DNA from: CAYWWM01 sp965198025
Lineage (GTDB): Bacteria > Acidobacteriota > Terriglobia > 2-12-FULL-54-10
Direction: 5' to 3'
DNA length: 64,000 nt
Assembly (NCBI GenBank): GCA_965198025.1
Contig: OZ240237.1
Span: 2,666,001-2,730,000 of the forward strand
The notes under the pieces were generated by a model that did no database searches, was not told the DNA's origin, and saw nothing but the letters and a program-made list of their open reading frames with translations. How positions within the stretch are numbered: position 1 is the first letter of the stretch; each line of letters begins with the position of its first letter. A program made the position numbers and the translations under genes. Below, piece after piece: positions 40,370 to 48,269 of this stretch.

Positions 40370-41731
40370 CTAGACGTAATCGACGCGATCGACACCGGGG
40401 ACCCGAACTCTAGCGAATCGCGCATCACTCCGCAAAGGCTTCGTAGCGTCAATGCCCCAGCCGGCGGTGGTTCTGGGGGCAGGCACCGAGGGGTCGAGCG
40501 TAGAGCAGACAAGGCGTGGAACCACGATCAAGTCCCGGTCGGGCTGCACGCGGGTGCTCCAAGCCCACTCGACTTCGAAGGGATCGCGCACGTTGATGTC
40601 TCCGTCGACGACGGTGACGTGCTTGATGCCGATGCCGGTGGCGAGCAAAGCCAGGATGACGTTGCGAGCCTCTTCCTCGTGGCGCTTGCGGATGGACACG
40701 ACCGCATGGTGGCGGCACCCTCCGGCGGCGGTCATGCACACGTCGAGCACTTCGGGCGCGACGCGGCGGACCTCCTGCCAGACGCGGGAGGCGTTGGGAA
40801 GCTCGATGAGCACATGGTTCTCGGTGAAGGGGAACCCGGTCAGGCAGGTGTGGTAGATAGGGTCACGGCGCATGGTGACGCAGGTTACCTCTACGACGGG
40901 AGCTTCCTTTGATTCGCTGTAGCAGCCGGGGTATTCAGCAAAGGGGCCGTCGGTGACACGTTCGCCCGGAACTGTAATGCCTTCAATGATGACTTCGGCA
41001 TCGGCGGGAACCGATAGGGGAATCATCTTGCAGGGGACAAGTGGAATCGGCTCGCCCCTCATTCCTCCGGCGATGTGCATTTCGTCGCAACCGTAAGGCG
41101 CTTTGGCCTGTGAGGCAATGACGATTCGAGGGTCGGCGCCGATGATGGTGGCAATGGGGAGCCCGTGTCCCTGATCTTCGGCCCTGGCGATCATCCGACC
41201 CAGGTGATGATCGGGAGGCGCCCAGACGGTAAGGCGCTTCTGACCCAGGAGCAGCATGCGGTGGATGCTGAGGTTCCGAGCGCCGGTTTCCGGGTCGGCG
41301 GCAACCTGCACACCGATCGTGACGTACGGCCCGGCGTCCAGTTCCGAGTGGACGACAATGGGGAGCTTGCGCAGGTCAATTGCGTCGCCGGTTTGGACGA
41401 CGTCCTGGACGGGGGCGGACGAAACGGACGCGGGCGGAATGAGTGTCCGTTCCAGCAGTTCGTATCGTTGGAGCATCTCTGCTTCCGGAACGCCTAGGGC
41501 CAGAGCGAGCAGCTTGCGCGTGGCGAAGACACCGGCAGCAACCCGCCAGCCGGGGTAATCCCGGATGTTTTCGTAGAGCAAAGCCGGGCCGTCGGAGTCG
41601 GAGACTTTGCGGATGCCCGCGGCGATGTCGAAACGGGTGTCCACCTCCTTGCGCACCCGGACCAGCTTCCCGACGTGGTCCAGGAGGGTCAGGAAATCAC
41701 GGAAGCTCGAGTAATGGGTTGTGTGCGTCAT
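40370..41731 (-). CDS. UbiD-family decarboxylase
   Basis: A 453-aa enzyme of the prenylated-FMN-dependent UbiD family, which removes or adds CO2 on unsaturated or aromatic acids. I chose the ATG at 41731; the longer frame is only an overlap with the upstream gene. Family marks are FRDFLTLLDHVGKLVRVRKE, NLSIHRMLLLGQKRLTVWAP, and the hallmark ERVTDGPFAEYPGCYSES, containing active-site Glu/Asp residues. The prFMN synthase UbiX is not in this window. It lies five bases after an allantoinase-like gene in the same direction, so the two are translated from one message. The substrate is unknown. Confidence 0.9.
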   Translation of the reverse strand: MTHTTHYSSFRDFLTLLDHVGKLVRVRKEVDTRFDIAAGIRKVSDSDGPALLYENIRDYPGWRVAAGVFATRKLLALALGVPEAEMLQRYELLERTLIPPASVSSAPVQDVVQTGDAIDLRKLPIVVHSELDAGPYVTIGVQVAADPETGARNLSIHRMLLLGQKRLTVWAPPDHHLGRMIARAEDQGHGLPIATIIGADPRIVIASQAKAPYGCDEMHIAGGMRGEPIPLVPCKMIPLSVPADAEVIIEGITVPGERVTDGPFAEYPGCYSESKEAPVVEVTCVTMRRDPIYHTCLTGFPFTENHVLIELPNASRVWQEVRRVAPEVLDVCMTAAGGCRHHAVVSIRKRHEEEARNVILALLATGIGIKHVTVVDGDINVRDPFEVEWAWSTRVQPDRDLIVVPRLVCSTLDPSVPAPRTTAGWGIDATKPLRSDARFARVRVPGVDRVDYV

Positions 41732-41736
41732 AACGG

Positions 41737-43140
41737 CTAGGTCGGCATTGGCCGCAGCATTCTGCCGATGGGTTGGCCGACGGGCTCGCCGTCGCGCATC
41801 TGGACGCGGCCGCGCACGATGGTCAATACCGGCAGCCCCCGGACTTTCCAGCCGTGCCAGGGAGTGGGCTTGTTGCGGCTGTGGAGGCGGGCTCTGTCGA
41901 GGACGGCCTCTCTCTCCATGTCGACGATCACCAAGTCGGCGTCGGAGCCGAGGCGAATGACGCCCTTCTTCGGAAAGATTTGCCAGATGCGGGCCGGGTT
42001 CTCGCTCGCCACCTTGACGTACTGGCTGAGCGTCATGCGGCCGCGGTTGACCTCGGTGAGCATCAGCGGGACGGCAGTCTCGACGCCGCAAAAGCCGGAA
42101 ATGCAGTCCCAAATGGCAGGCTTCAGCATTTTGCCCGTTGCGTCCGCGCCCTTCTCCTCCATGGTGTGCGGGGAATGATCGGTGGCGATAGAATCCACGT
42201 ATCCGTTGCGGAGCCCATCCCAGAGGACCTCGGCATGCTCGGAGGAGCGGACCGGAGGATTCATCTTGAGCAGAGGACCGAAGTCGGCCATCTCCTTGGC
42301 GTCGCGGAGCAGGTAATGGGGCCCGGTCTCGGTGGTGACGCGCACACCGCGTGCTTTGGCGTCCCGCACGAGCCAAGCACCTTGCTTGGAGCTCAAGTGC
42401 AGGATGTGCAGCTTGGCGCCGAACGTCTCAGCAAAGAACAAAGCGTGCGAAACGGACTCGGCTTCGCACAGCGCCGGGCGGGAGGCTTCCCAATAAACGG
42501 GATCGTTCTTGCCCTCGGCCTTCAGCCGGTTGGTGTAATGATTCATGATCTCGCGGCTCTCGGCGTGGACTCCTACGGGAAGCTTCGACTGCGCAATGAG
42601 GGAAAAGGCCTCCAGGCACATCCCGTCATCGGGGCACGGAAGTCTACCGACGGTCTCGCCGAAAAAAATCTTGAAGCCGATGACACCGGCTTCGGCCATG
42701 GGAAGAATCTGGCCATCGTTGGTCTGCAGGATGACGCCGAGCAGGCCGAAATCGACGAGTGATTTCTCTTCCGCGAGGCGTTGCTTTTCCCGGACTTTTT
42801 CAGCGTCGGCCGTGGAAGGGACGACGTTCGGCATGTCCACGACGGTAGTAACGCCGCCGCAGACCGCGGCCGCAGAACCGGTGCCGAAATCCTCCTTGTA
42901 GGTCAGTCCCGGCTCGCGAAAGTGAACATGGCCGTCAATAACGCCGGGAAGGATGTGCCTCCCTTTGGCGTCGATGACTTCTTCACCGCCGGGCAGGGCG
43001 TCATCGCTTCCGACGGCGATAAACTTCTCGTCGGAGATGGCCACACCGCCGCGAAAGGTCAGCTTGGGCGTTACGACCCAGCCATTGCGGATAACCAGAT
43101 CCGCTTTTTTCGTTGGGGGGTTGGGGTTTTCAGACGACAT
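41737..43140 (-). CDS. Dihydroorotase/allantoinase-like amidohydrolase
   Basis: A 467-aa cyclic amidohydrolase. Metal ligands are H71 and H73 in DGHVHFREPGLTYKEDF, the carboxylated lysine is probably K157 in VIGFKIFF, and further ligands lie in VHAESREIM, LHILHLSS and TDHSPHTMEEKG. The overall layout is closest to allantoinase (AllB) and ring-opening hydantoinases. Pyrimidine-pathway partners are absent. It is the first gene of a two-gene unit with the UbiD decarboxylase, suggesting ring opening followed by decarboxylation of a cyclic amide; that link is inference. The ATG at 43140 is preferred over a TTG at 43146. Confidence 0.85.
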   Translation of the reverse strand: MSSENPNPPTKKADLVIRNGWVVTPKLTFRGGVAISDEKFIAVGSDDALPGGEEVIDAKGRHILPGVIDGHVHFREPGLTYKEDFGTGSAAAVCGGVTTVVDMPNVVPSTADAEKVREKQRLAEEKSLVDFGLLGVILQTNDGQILPMAEAGVIGFKIFFGETVGRLPCPDDGMCLEAFSLIAQSKLPVGVHAESREIMNHYTNRLKAEGKNDPVYWEASRPALCEAESVSHALFFAETFGAKLHILHLSSKQGAWLVRDAKARGVRVTTETGPHYLLRDAKEMADFGPLLKMNPPVRSSEHAEVLWDGLRNGYVDSIATDHSPHTMEEKGADATGKMLKPAIWDCISGFCGVETAVPLMLTEVNRGRMTLSQYVKVASENPARIWQIFPKKGVIRLGSDADLVIVDMEREAVLDRARLHSRNKPTPWHGWKVRGLPVLTIVRGRVQMRDGEPVGQPIGRMLRPMPT

Positions 43141-43204
43141 GCTCAACGGAGATGACAGTCCACCCTTGCGGGGTCGGACACCGGAGCCGAACGGGTTGAG
43201 GAAT

Positions 43205-43255
43205 CCGCCCGCAGCAGGAAGAGCAGATCCCTCGCTTCGTTCGGGATGAAATCCA
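43205..43255. repeat. Short C-type repeat
   Basis: GGAAGAGCAGATCCCTCGCT then TCGTTCGGGATGA, the minimal hairpin form of module C (CCCTCGCTTCGTTCGGG). Confidence 0.75.
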
Positions 43256-43275
43256 AGATGTTAGCCAACAAACTG

Positions 43276-44097
43276 CTAGAAAATCTCGGGGTAGTAGAAC
43301 GTCAGGACCGAGTTCAGGCGCATGTCACTGACGATTACTTCCTTGTGAGCCGGGTTCAGGACCACGCCGCGCGGCTTGAGCAGGCCGCTCTTGGGACCGC
43401 CGATCTTCCAGCGGGGAGCGACGTCGCCGTCGTCGGAAACGTTCCAGATGCCGACGAACACGCCCTCCGGCTCGCGATGATCCTGGCGGCCCGGCATGGT
43501 AGCGATCACCCAACCCTTCTCGGGATAAACGTCCATCTGGTTAATGCGGACGATGCCAGTGCGCGGCCCACGGACTACGGTCTTGGGGCGAACGTTTCCA
43601 TTCTCCGTGCGGTTGTAGGCCATGAGCGCGCCTCCACCGAGCGTTCCGCGGCGGTCTTGCGTGCCGACAAGGATCAGGTCGTGGATCGGGTCCACGACCA
43701 CCGATTCAGCATATGCGAGCTGCGTGTCCGGACCTTCGATGACGCGGATCGGAGCAACATCGCCCTCCGCTGTTCGGGAAAAGACCAGAATCCTGTCCCC
43801 TTCGGGAACCAGAATCTCGTCGTTGATCGGATCCACTTCCAGCCGGTCAGCGCCTCCGATCCGAGTCTTGGGGCCTTGAATGACGCGGATAGGAGCTTCT
43901 TCGCCGGTCGCCCCGCCGGGAAAGACGAGCACGGCAAGAGCAAAGGGATTGGTCACCAGGAATTCGTCATTCACCGCATCGTAGCGGATATCGTGCATGG
44001 TCCGAGCCATGAGAGTCTTCTGGCCGTAGATCACGCGAGCGGGCGTCGCATTTTCCCCCGCCAGCCTGGCGAAGGTCGCAATCTGCGGGTGGGCCAC
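43276..44097 (-). CDS. Beta-propeller protein, 3' part, in frame with the gene before it
   Basis: A 273-aa open frame starting at a GTG directly after the TGA of the preceding gene and in the same reading frame. It contains propeller blades of the same type (EEAPIRVIQGPKTRIGGADR, GDVAPIRVIEGPDTQLAYAE and VRPKTVVRGPRTGIVRINQM). It has no signal peptide or ribosome site of its own. It looks like the second half of one protein. Counted through the TGA, the full protein would be 740 residues. Either a nonsense mutation split the gene, or the TGA is read through. Confidence 0.75.
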   Translation of the reverse strand: MAHPQIATFARLAGENATPARVIYGQKTLMARTMHDIRYDAVNDEFLVTNPFALAVLVFPGGATGEEAPIRVIQGPKTRIGGADRLEVDPINDEILVPEGDRILVFSRTAEGDVAPIRVIEGPDTQLAYAESVVVDPIHDLILVGTQDRRGTLGGGALMAYNRTENGNVRPKTVVRGPRTGIVRINQMDVYPEKGWVIATMPGRQDHREPEGVFVGIWNVSDDGDVAPRWKIGGPKSGLLKPRGVVLNPAHKEVIVSDMRLNSVLTFYYPEIF

Positions 44098-45498
44098 TCA
44101 GTTCGGAACCAGAATCTCCTCGCGCATGGAATCGTATGCAATCGCGCCAGGGTTGCCAATCGCGAGGGCGAGCTTGCCGAGCGGCCCGCCGCGCAGTGTA
44201 CGGAGCGGAGGCGTGTCTCCGTCGGCGTCGCGCGGGTAAGTTGTCGCTGAGTGGTTGCCCATGTTGGCTACGATCAACTCGTCGTTTACAAGGTCCACCA
44301 GCAGCCCCGTGGGGTTTTTGATGCCCGTATTGGGGCCTTGGAGAACACGGATGGGAGCGGTGTTGCCGTTGGCGTCCCCGGCAAAGACCAGGATCGAATC
44401 GTCGGCGTCGTTGGCAACGAAGATCTCCTGGTTCTCGGAATCGAAATAGACATGGGCGGGCCAGTTGAGGCGCGTGAGCGGCCCTTCAATGACCCGCAGC
44501 GGAGCAGCATCCCCCCCGGCCTCCAGGGGATAGACAGTGATCGAGGGAGGCTCGAACCATCCGCCCACTTCACCATCATCTCCTACAGTGTCCTCGCGCC
44601 AGGGAGCCGTTGCGATGCGGCCGCCGGGACCAGAAGAACCGACGCCCTGAGGATCGCGGGCGTGGCCGTGGTTCGTGACAAACAGCAGGCCGTTGCGGGT
44701 GTCCACGGCGATCCCGTGCGGGTCTTCCAACTGCGTTGCCGGGCCTTTGATGTAGCGGAGCGGCTCATCCTCGCCCTCAGCCATCTTGTCGTAGGTCACG
44801 ACCATGTTGGTGTGCTGAACCGTCAGATACATCTCCTGGCGCTGTTCGTGGACGGCGATGCCGAACGTGCCGTGGGGCGTCCTCAGCTCGCGCGTGGGAG
44901 GCTGATTGCCGCGCACCTCGCGCGAAAAGACGGTCAGGGTATCCACAGTGTCGTTGGTCACCGAATAAATGTCACCCGACTCGGGATCCACGTAGATACC
45001 GCAATTGAATTCGATCTTGGTCTCGTGCCCGCCGATAATCCGAATTGGCTCGGTCATGGTGGCTGTGGGAGGCGTGTTCGCCGACCGGTCATAGACCATG
45101 ATCTGGAAGAGATTTTCGTCCTGCAGGACCATCTCATTGTTCTTGAGGTCAACCGCCACCGCGCTATACGTCGGGTAAGTGTCCCGGATGGTGCGGACCG
45201 GCTCCCGGTCCATGTCGTTGGCCTCCGCAGCGCGCTCCCTGCGCACTACCTCCTGAAACGACGTCAGAAACGAACCGCTGGCGCTGGCGGGCATCCACTG
45301 GCACATCTCGCCGTCCATGCCGGCGCCGGGCAGTGGTTCGACAGAAACCAACTGAGCGAAACCGGTGGGCTGTCGCACGGGGTTCTCTTTCCGGCCGAAT
45401 TCGGGTACAGGAACTGGTCCGGCAACCAGCAGCCATCCGGCAGCAGCGGCCAGCAAAATGATCATGGCACTTCTACGGAAGCAGATGCGCTTGGACAT
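44098..45498 (-). CDS. Secreted beta-propeller (NHL/PQQ-like) protein, 5' part ending at an in-frame TGA
   Basis: A 466-aa exported protein. GGGAGGAG precedes the ATG at 45498, and the signal segment is MIILLAAAAGWLLVAG. Repeated blades share the phrase PIRVI(E/Q)GP.T (APLRVIEGPLTRLNWPAHVY and APIRVLQGPNTGIKNPTGLL), as in lactonase-like or NHL propellers. It stops at TGA (44098-44100), but the frame continues in the same phase for another 273 codons with more blades. No active-site motif is recognised. It is the first of several secreted propeller genes on this strand. Confidence 0.8.
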   Translation of the reverse strand: MSKRICFRRSAMIILLAAAAGWLLVAGPVPVPEFGRKENPVRQPTGFAQLVSVEPLPGAGMDGEMCQWMPASASGSFLTSFQEVVRRERAAEANDMDREPVRTIRDTYPTYSAVAVDLKNNEMVLQDENLFQIMVYDRSANTPPTATMTEPIRIIGGHETKIEFNCGIYVDPESGDIYSVTNDTVDTLTVFSREVRGNQPPTRELRTPHGTFGIAVHEQRQEMYLTVQHTNMVVTYDKMAEGEDEPLRYIKGPATQLEDPHGIAVDTRNGLLFVTNHGHARDPQGVGSSGPGGRIATAPWREDTVGDDGEVGGWFEPPSITVYPLEAGGDAAPLRVIEGPLTRLNWPAHVYFDSENQEIFVANDADDSILVFAGDANGNTAPIRVLQGPNTGIKNPTGLLVDLVNDELIVANMGNHSATTYPRDADGDTPPLRTLRGGPLGKLALAIGNPGAIAYDSMREEILVPN

Positions 45499-45613
45499 CA
45501 AAAACTCCTCCCGAGGCGGGTTTGTTTAAGCCAATGGGGAGAGGCCCGAATTCACGGGACCTCTACTTTGAAAGCATACCTGGATGGGCGAAGGGTTTCA
45601 AGGCAATACAGGG

Positions 45614-46738
45614 CTACCCGAAGCAATAGAGGACGCCGTCCTGGGTGCCGATAACGATGCGGCCGGCGGCGACGGCGGGCGAGGTCATGACGGACGCGCC
45701 GGTGTCGAATTCCCAGAGCTTACTGCCGGAAGCGAGATCCAGGACGTAGAAGCGGTTGTCGGCAGAGCCTATATAGACCTTCCCTCCGGCTACAGCAGGA
45801 GAGGAATCGACGCGCGCGCGCGTGGCGAAGGTCCAGGCAGGCTTGCCCGTGGCAGCGTCCATGGCGTGCACCAGCTTGTCGCGGCCGCCGATGACGACCC
45901 GGCCGCCGCTCAGCGCCGGAGAGGAGTAAAACGGGAACTGCCCCCCGGGGTCGCTGTAGCGCCATACAATCTGCTGCTCCTTCAGATCAGTCGCGAGCAC
46001 CTCGAAGTCGAACGTGCCGAAATAGGCGCGGTCGCCGTGAATCACGGGAGAGGCGGCGGTATAGGCTCCGACATTGATTGCGTAGGCCTGCGTGCCGTCG
46101 GCGACGCGAATTGCCCGGAACATGCCATCGCAGCCCGCGATAAAGGCGAGTCCGCCGTGGACTGCGGGCGATGTGTGCACCGGACCGTCCGTCTGAAACT
46201 TCCAACGCAGCTTCCCGGAGCGCGCTTCGAGCGCGTAGAGATGGGTGTCATAGGAGCCGATAAGGACCAGGTCTTCTCCCTGCAACGGCACAAAAATGGG
46301 CGAGGACTTGATCTCCCCTTCGGTCCGGAAGGTCCACAGCGGCTTGCCATCGCTTGCGCTGACGGCATGGAGCGTTCCTTCGAGATCGCCAATGTAAACA
46401 ACGCCGCCGCCGATAGCGGGCGAGGATTCGCCGATGTAGCTTTGGGTCGAATACTTCCAGCGCAGCGCACCCGAGTCGAGGTCCACGGCAATGAGATCGC
46501 CGTTGCCGACGCCGACGTAGACGACGCCGCCAGCGATGGCAGCCGAGGATTCGATCGAGTCTCCGGTCTCGTAAGTCCAGAGCAGTTTCAAATCAGAGGG
46601 AGGCGTGGTGGGGGCGACGCCGGACATGCTGGGATTGCCACGAAACTGGGGCCAGGAGTCGGAGTTTACGGGCGACTGCCCAGCCAGCGGAACGGCCAGA
46701 GAAGCGGCGAGCAGGAATAAGAGAAGTTGACGTTTCAT
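45614..46738 (-). CDS. PQQ-like beta-propeller protein (BamB-like fold), secreted
   Basis: A 374-aa protein with a signal peptide ending LAGQSPV. It consists of about eight beta-propeller blades with the tryptophan-docking pattern (LLWTYETGDSIESSAAIAGG, LRWKYSTQSYIGESSPAIGG, LWTFRTEGEIKSSPIFVPL and LRWKFQTDGPVHTSPAVHGG). Despite the PQQ label, it lacks the disulfide and metal ligands of PQQ dehydrogenases, so it is more likely structural or ligand-binding. The very regular blades and the 37-bp gap to the next propeller gene on the same strand suggest a single transcript. Confidence 0.85.
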   Translation of the reverse strand: MKRQLLLFLLAASLAVPLAGQSPVNSDSWPQFRGNPSMSGVAPTTPPSDLKLLWTYETGDSIESSAAIAGGVVYVGVGNGDLIAVDLDSGALRWKYSTQSYIGESSPAIGGGVVYIGDLEGTLHAVSASDGKPLWTFRTEGEIKSSPIFVPLQGEDLVLIGSYDTHLYALEARSGKLRWKFQTDGPVHTSPAVHGGLAFIAGCDGMFRAIRVADGTQAYAINVGAYTAASPVIHGDRAYFGTFDFEVLATDLKEQQIVWRYSDPGGQFPFYSSPALSGGRVVIGGRDKLVHAMDAATGKPAWTFATRARVDSSPAVAGGKVYIGSADNRFYVLDLASGSKLWEFDTGASVMTSPAVAAGRIVIGTQDGVLYCFG

Positions 46739-46775
46739 TTGATCCCCGAATGATCCCCGAACTGCTCCAGAAGGC

Positions 46776-48209
46776 CTACTGTACGGCCAGAGCGAAGATC
46801 TCGTTGCGGTTGTTCAGGAACAGGGCGCCGTGGGCTGGGACGGGTGTCGAGTAGACGGCACTGCCCATGTTCATCTCCGCCAGGACCTTCAATTCCTTGC
46901 CGTGCTCGAGGACGACCACGTCGCCGTCCTCGTCGCCCAGATAGACCTTGCCGTCGGCGACGAACGGCGAACCCCAGATGGCGGCGAAGGTGTCGTGCAC
47001 CCAATAGGGCTCGCCCGTTTCGGCATCGAGGCAATGGAGGTAGCCGCTGAAATCCGAGATGTAGACCAAGCCGTCGGCAACGGCGGCGGTCGAGATGGAA
47101 CGGCGAATCTCCCCGTAGTGCCAGATCAAGCCGCTCTCGGTGATGTCGCCGCGCTTGGTTCCGTCAATGACGTAGAAGTGCCCCACCCCTTCGCCGTGCT
47201 CGGGATCCTGTCCGTTCGCGATATAGACGCGGTTGTTGATGATGACCGGAGTGGAAATCACCTCATTGCGAGTTCTGGGCCAGACGGAGTCCTTGGGATT
47301 GGTGTCGAACTCCCAGAGCTTCATACCGTCGACAGTGTAGCTGCGGACCCAGCCGTCGCCCTGCGCGGATACGACCTGCACAACGCCGCCGATCTCGCCG
47401 ACGGTCGGAGTCGACCACTGGCCGTGCAAAATGCGGTCCTCGACGGAATTATCCTCCCAGGCGAGCTCTCCGGTGTTCTTGTTGAGCGCGATGATCGAAG
47501 GAGCGAGAGGTGAGGGAACGTTGACGTGGCTCTCATCCTGTCCGTTCGAAGTGCTGACGAAGATGAGGTCGCCCCACATGACCGGCGAAGAGTTCGACAG
47601 GTTGTGCGGAAAGGAACCGACTTCTTCCATCATGTCGAAGGCCCAGATGACGTCGGCGTCGAACTCGCCCGTAAGCTCTTCATCCGTAATGGGACCGTCG
47701 TTTTCGTCGTCGCGGAAGCCCTGGATATCAAGGCAGAGGACCACGCCGCGGTTCGAGACGTAATAGAGCCGCTCGCCTTCCACGAGAGGCGAGGAAGCGA
47801 CGCCCTGATAGGGCCAGTCGTTGGCACGTCCGGCCTCGACCTTGGTATGGGTCTGCTGCCACAAGAACTCGCCATCGGTTCCGCGGAAGGCCATCAGCAC
47901 GCCGCGGTCGCCCCCCTGATTGGGGTCGCGCAGGAGCTCATTATTGGTACCGACGAAAACCATGCCACCGGCCACGACCGGATTCCCATAACTCTGCGAC
48001 CCCAACTTGGCCACCCACTTCACGTTCTTCATCGTGTCCACGTCCCACTCGGTGGGTAGGCCTTTCATGTCGGAAACCATGTTGCGGTCAGAGGTGCCAC
48101 CCCACATGGGCCAATCCCCCGTGCCAGGCTCGGAGGCGGCGAAGCGCGCGGGGCGCAGGCTTGCGATACAGAGCGATAACAGGAATCCAAGGAGCAAACG
48201 CTTCTGCAT
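46776..48209 (-). CDS. PQQ-like beta-propeller protein, secreted
   Basis: A 477-aa propeller protein. The start is the ATG at 48209 (a TTG at 48221 is the alternative); the signal peptide is KRLLLGFLLSLCIASL. The N-terminal phrase GDWPMWGGTSDRNMVSDMKG is typical of acidobacterial and planctomycetal secreted PQQ-like proteins. Blades carry VKWVAKLGSQSYGNPVVAGG, WQQTHTKVEAG and IWHYGEIRRSISTAAVADG. No haem site and no catalytic residue of quinoprotein dehydrogenases is seen. It lies in a same-strand run of four propeller genes. Confidence 0.85.
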   Translation of the reverse strand: MQKRLLLGFLLSLCIASLRPARFAASEPGTGDWPMWGGTSDRNMVSDMKGLPTEWDVDTMKNVKWVAKLGSQSYGNPVVAGGMVFVGTNNELLRDPNQGGDRGVLMAFRGTDGEFLWQQTHTKVEAGRANDWPYQGVASSPLVEGERLYYVSNRGVVLCLDIQGFRDDENDGPITDEELTGEFDADVIWAFDMMEEVGSFPHNLSNSSPVMWGDLIFVSTSNGQDESHVNVPSPLAPSIIALNKNTGELAWEDNSVEDRILHGQWSTPTVGEIGGVVQVVSAQGDGWVRSYTVDGMKLWEFDTNPKDSVWPRTRNEVISTPVIINNRVYIANGQDPEHGEGVGHFYVIDGTKRGDITESGLIWHYGEIRRSISTAAVADGLVYISDFSGYLHCLDAETGEPYWVHDTFAAIWGSPFVADGKVYLGDEDGDVVVLEHGKELKVLAEMNMGSAVYSTPVPAHGALFLNNRNEIFALAVQ

Positions 48210-48269
48210 AATGTCAGGCAATCCTTTCGTTTTCCTTATCCGGATACTGAGGAGTGGCTCTCCCAGCCA

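Noticed and set aside
41732..42376. N-terminal extension of the UbiD frame
   Set aside because: It runs antisense-like through the allantoinase-like gene; family N-terminus begins at 41731.
44050..44100. Selenocysteine insertion at the TGA of the split propeller
   Set aside because: The nearby 5-bp stem with GGC loop lacks the bulged U and GU apex of bacterial SECIS elements; kept only as a low-probability alternative in the findings.
44251..45654. 467-aa plus-strand frame opposite the split propeller
   Set aside because: Antisense of a signal-peptide-bearing propeller gene; no independent support.
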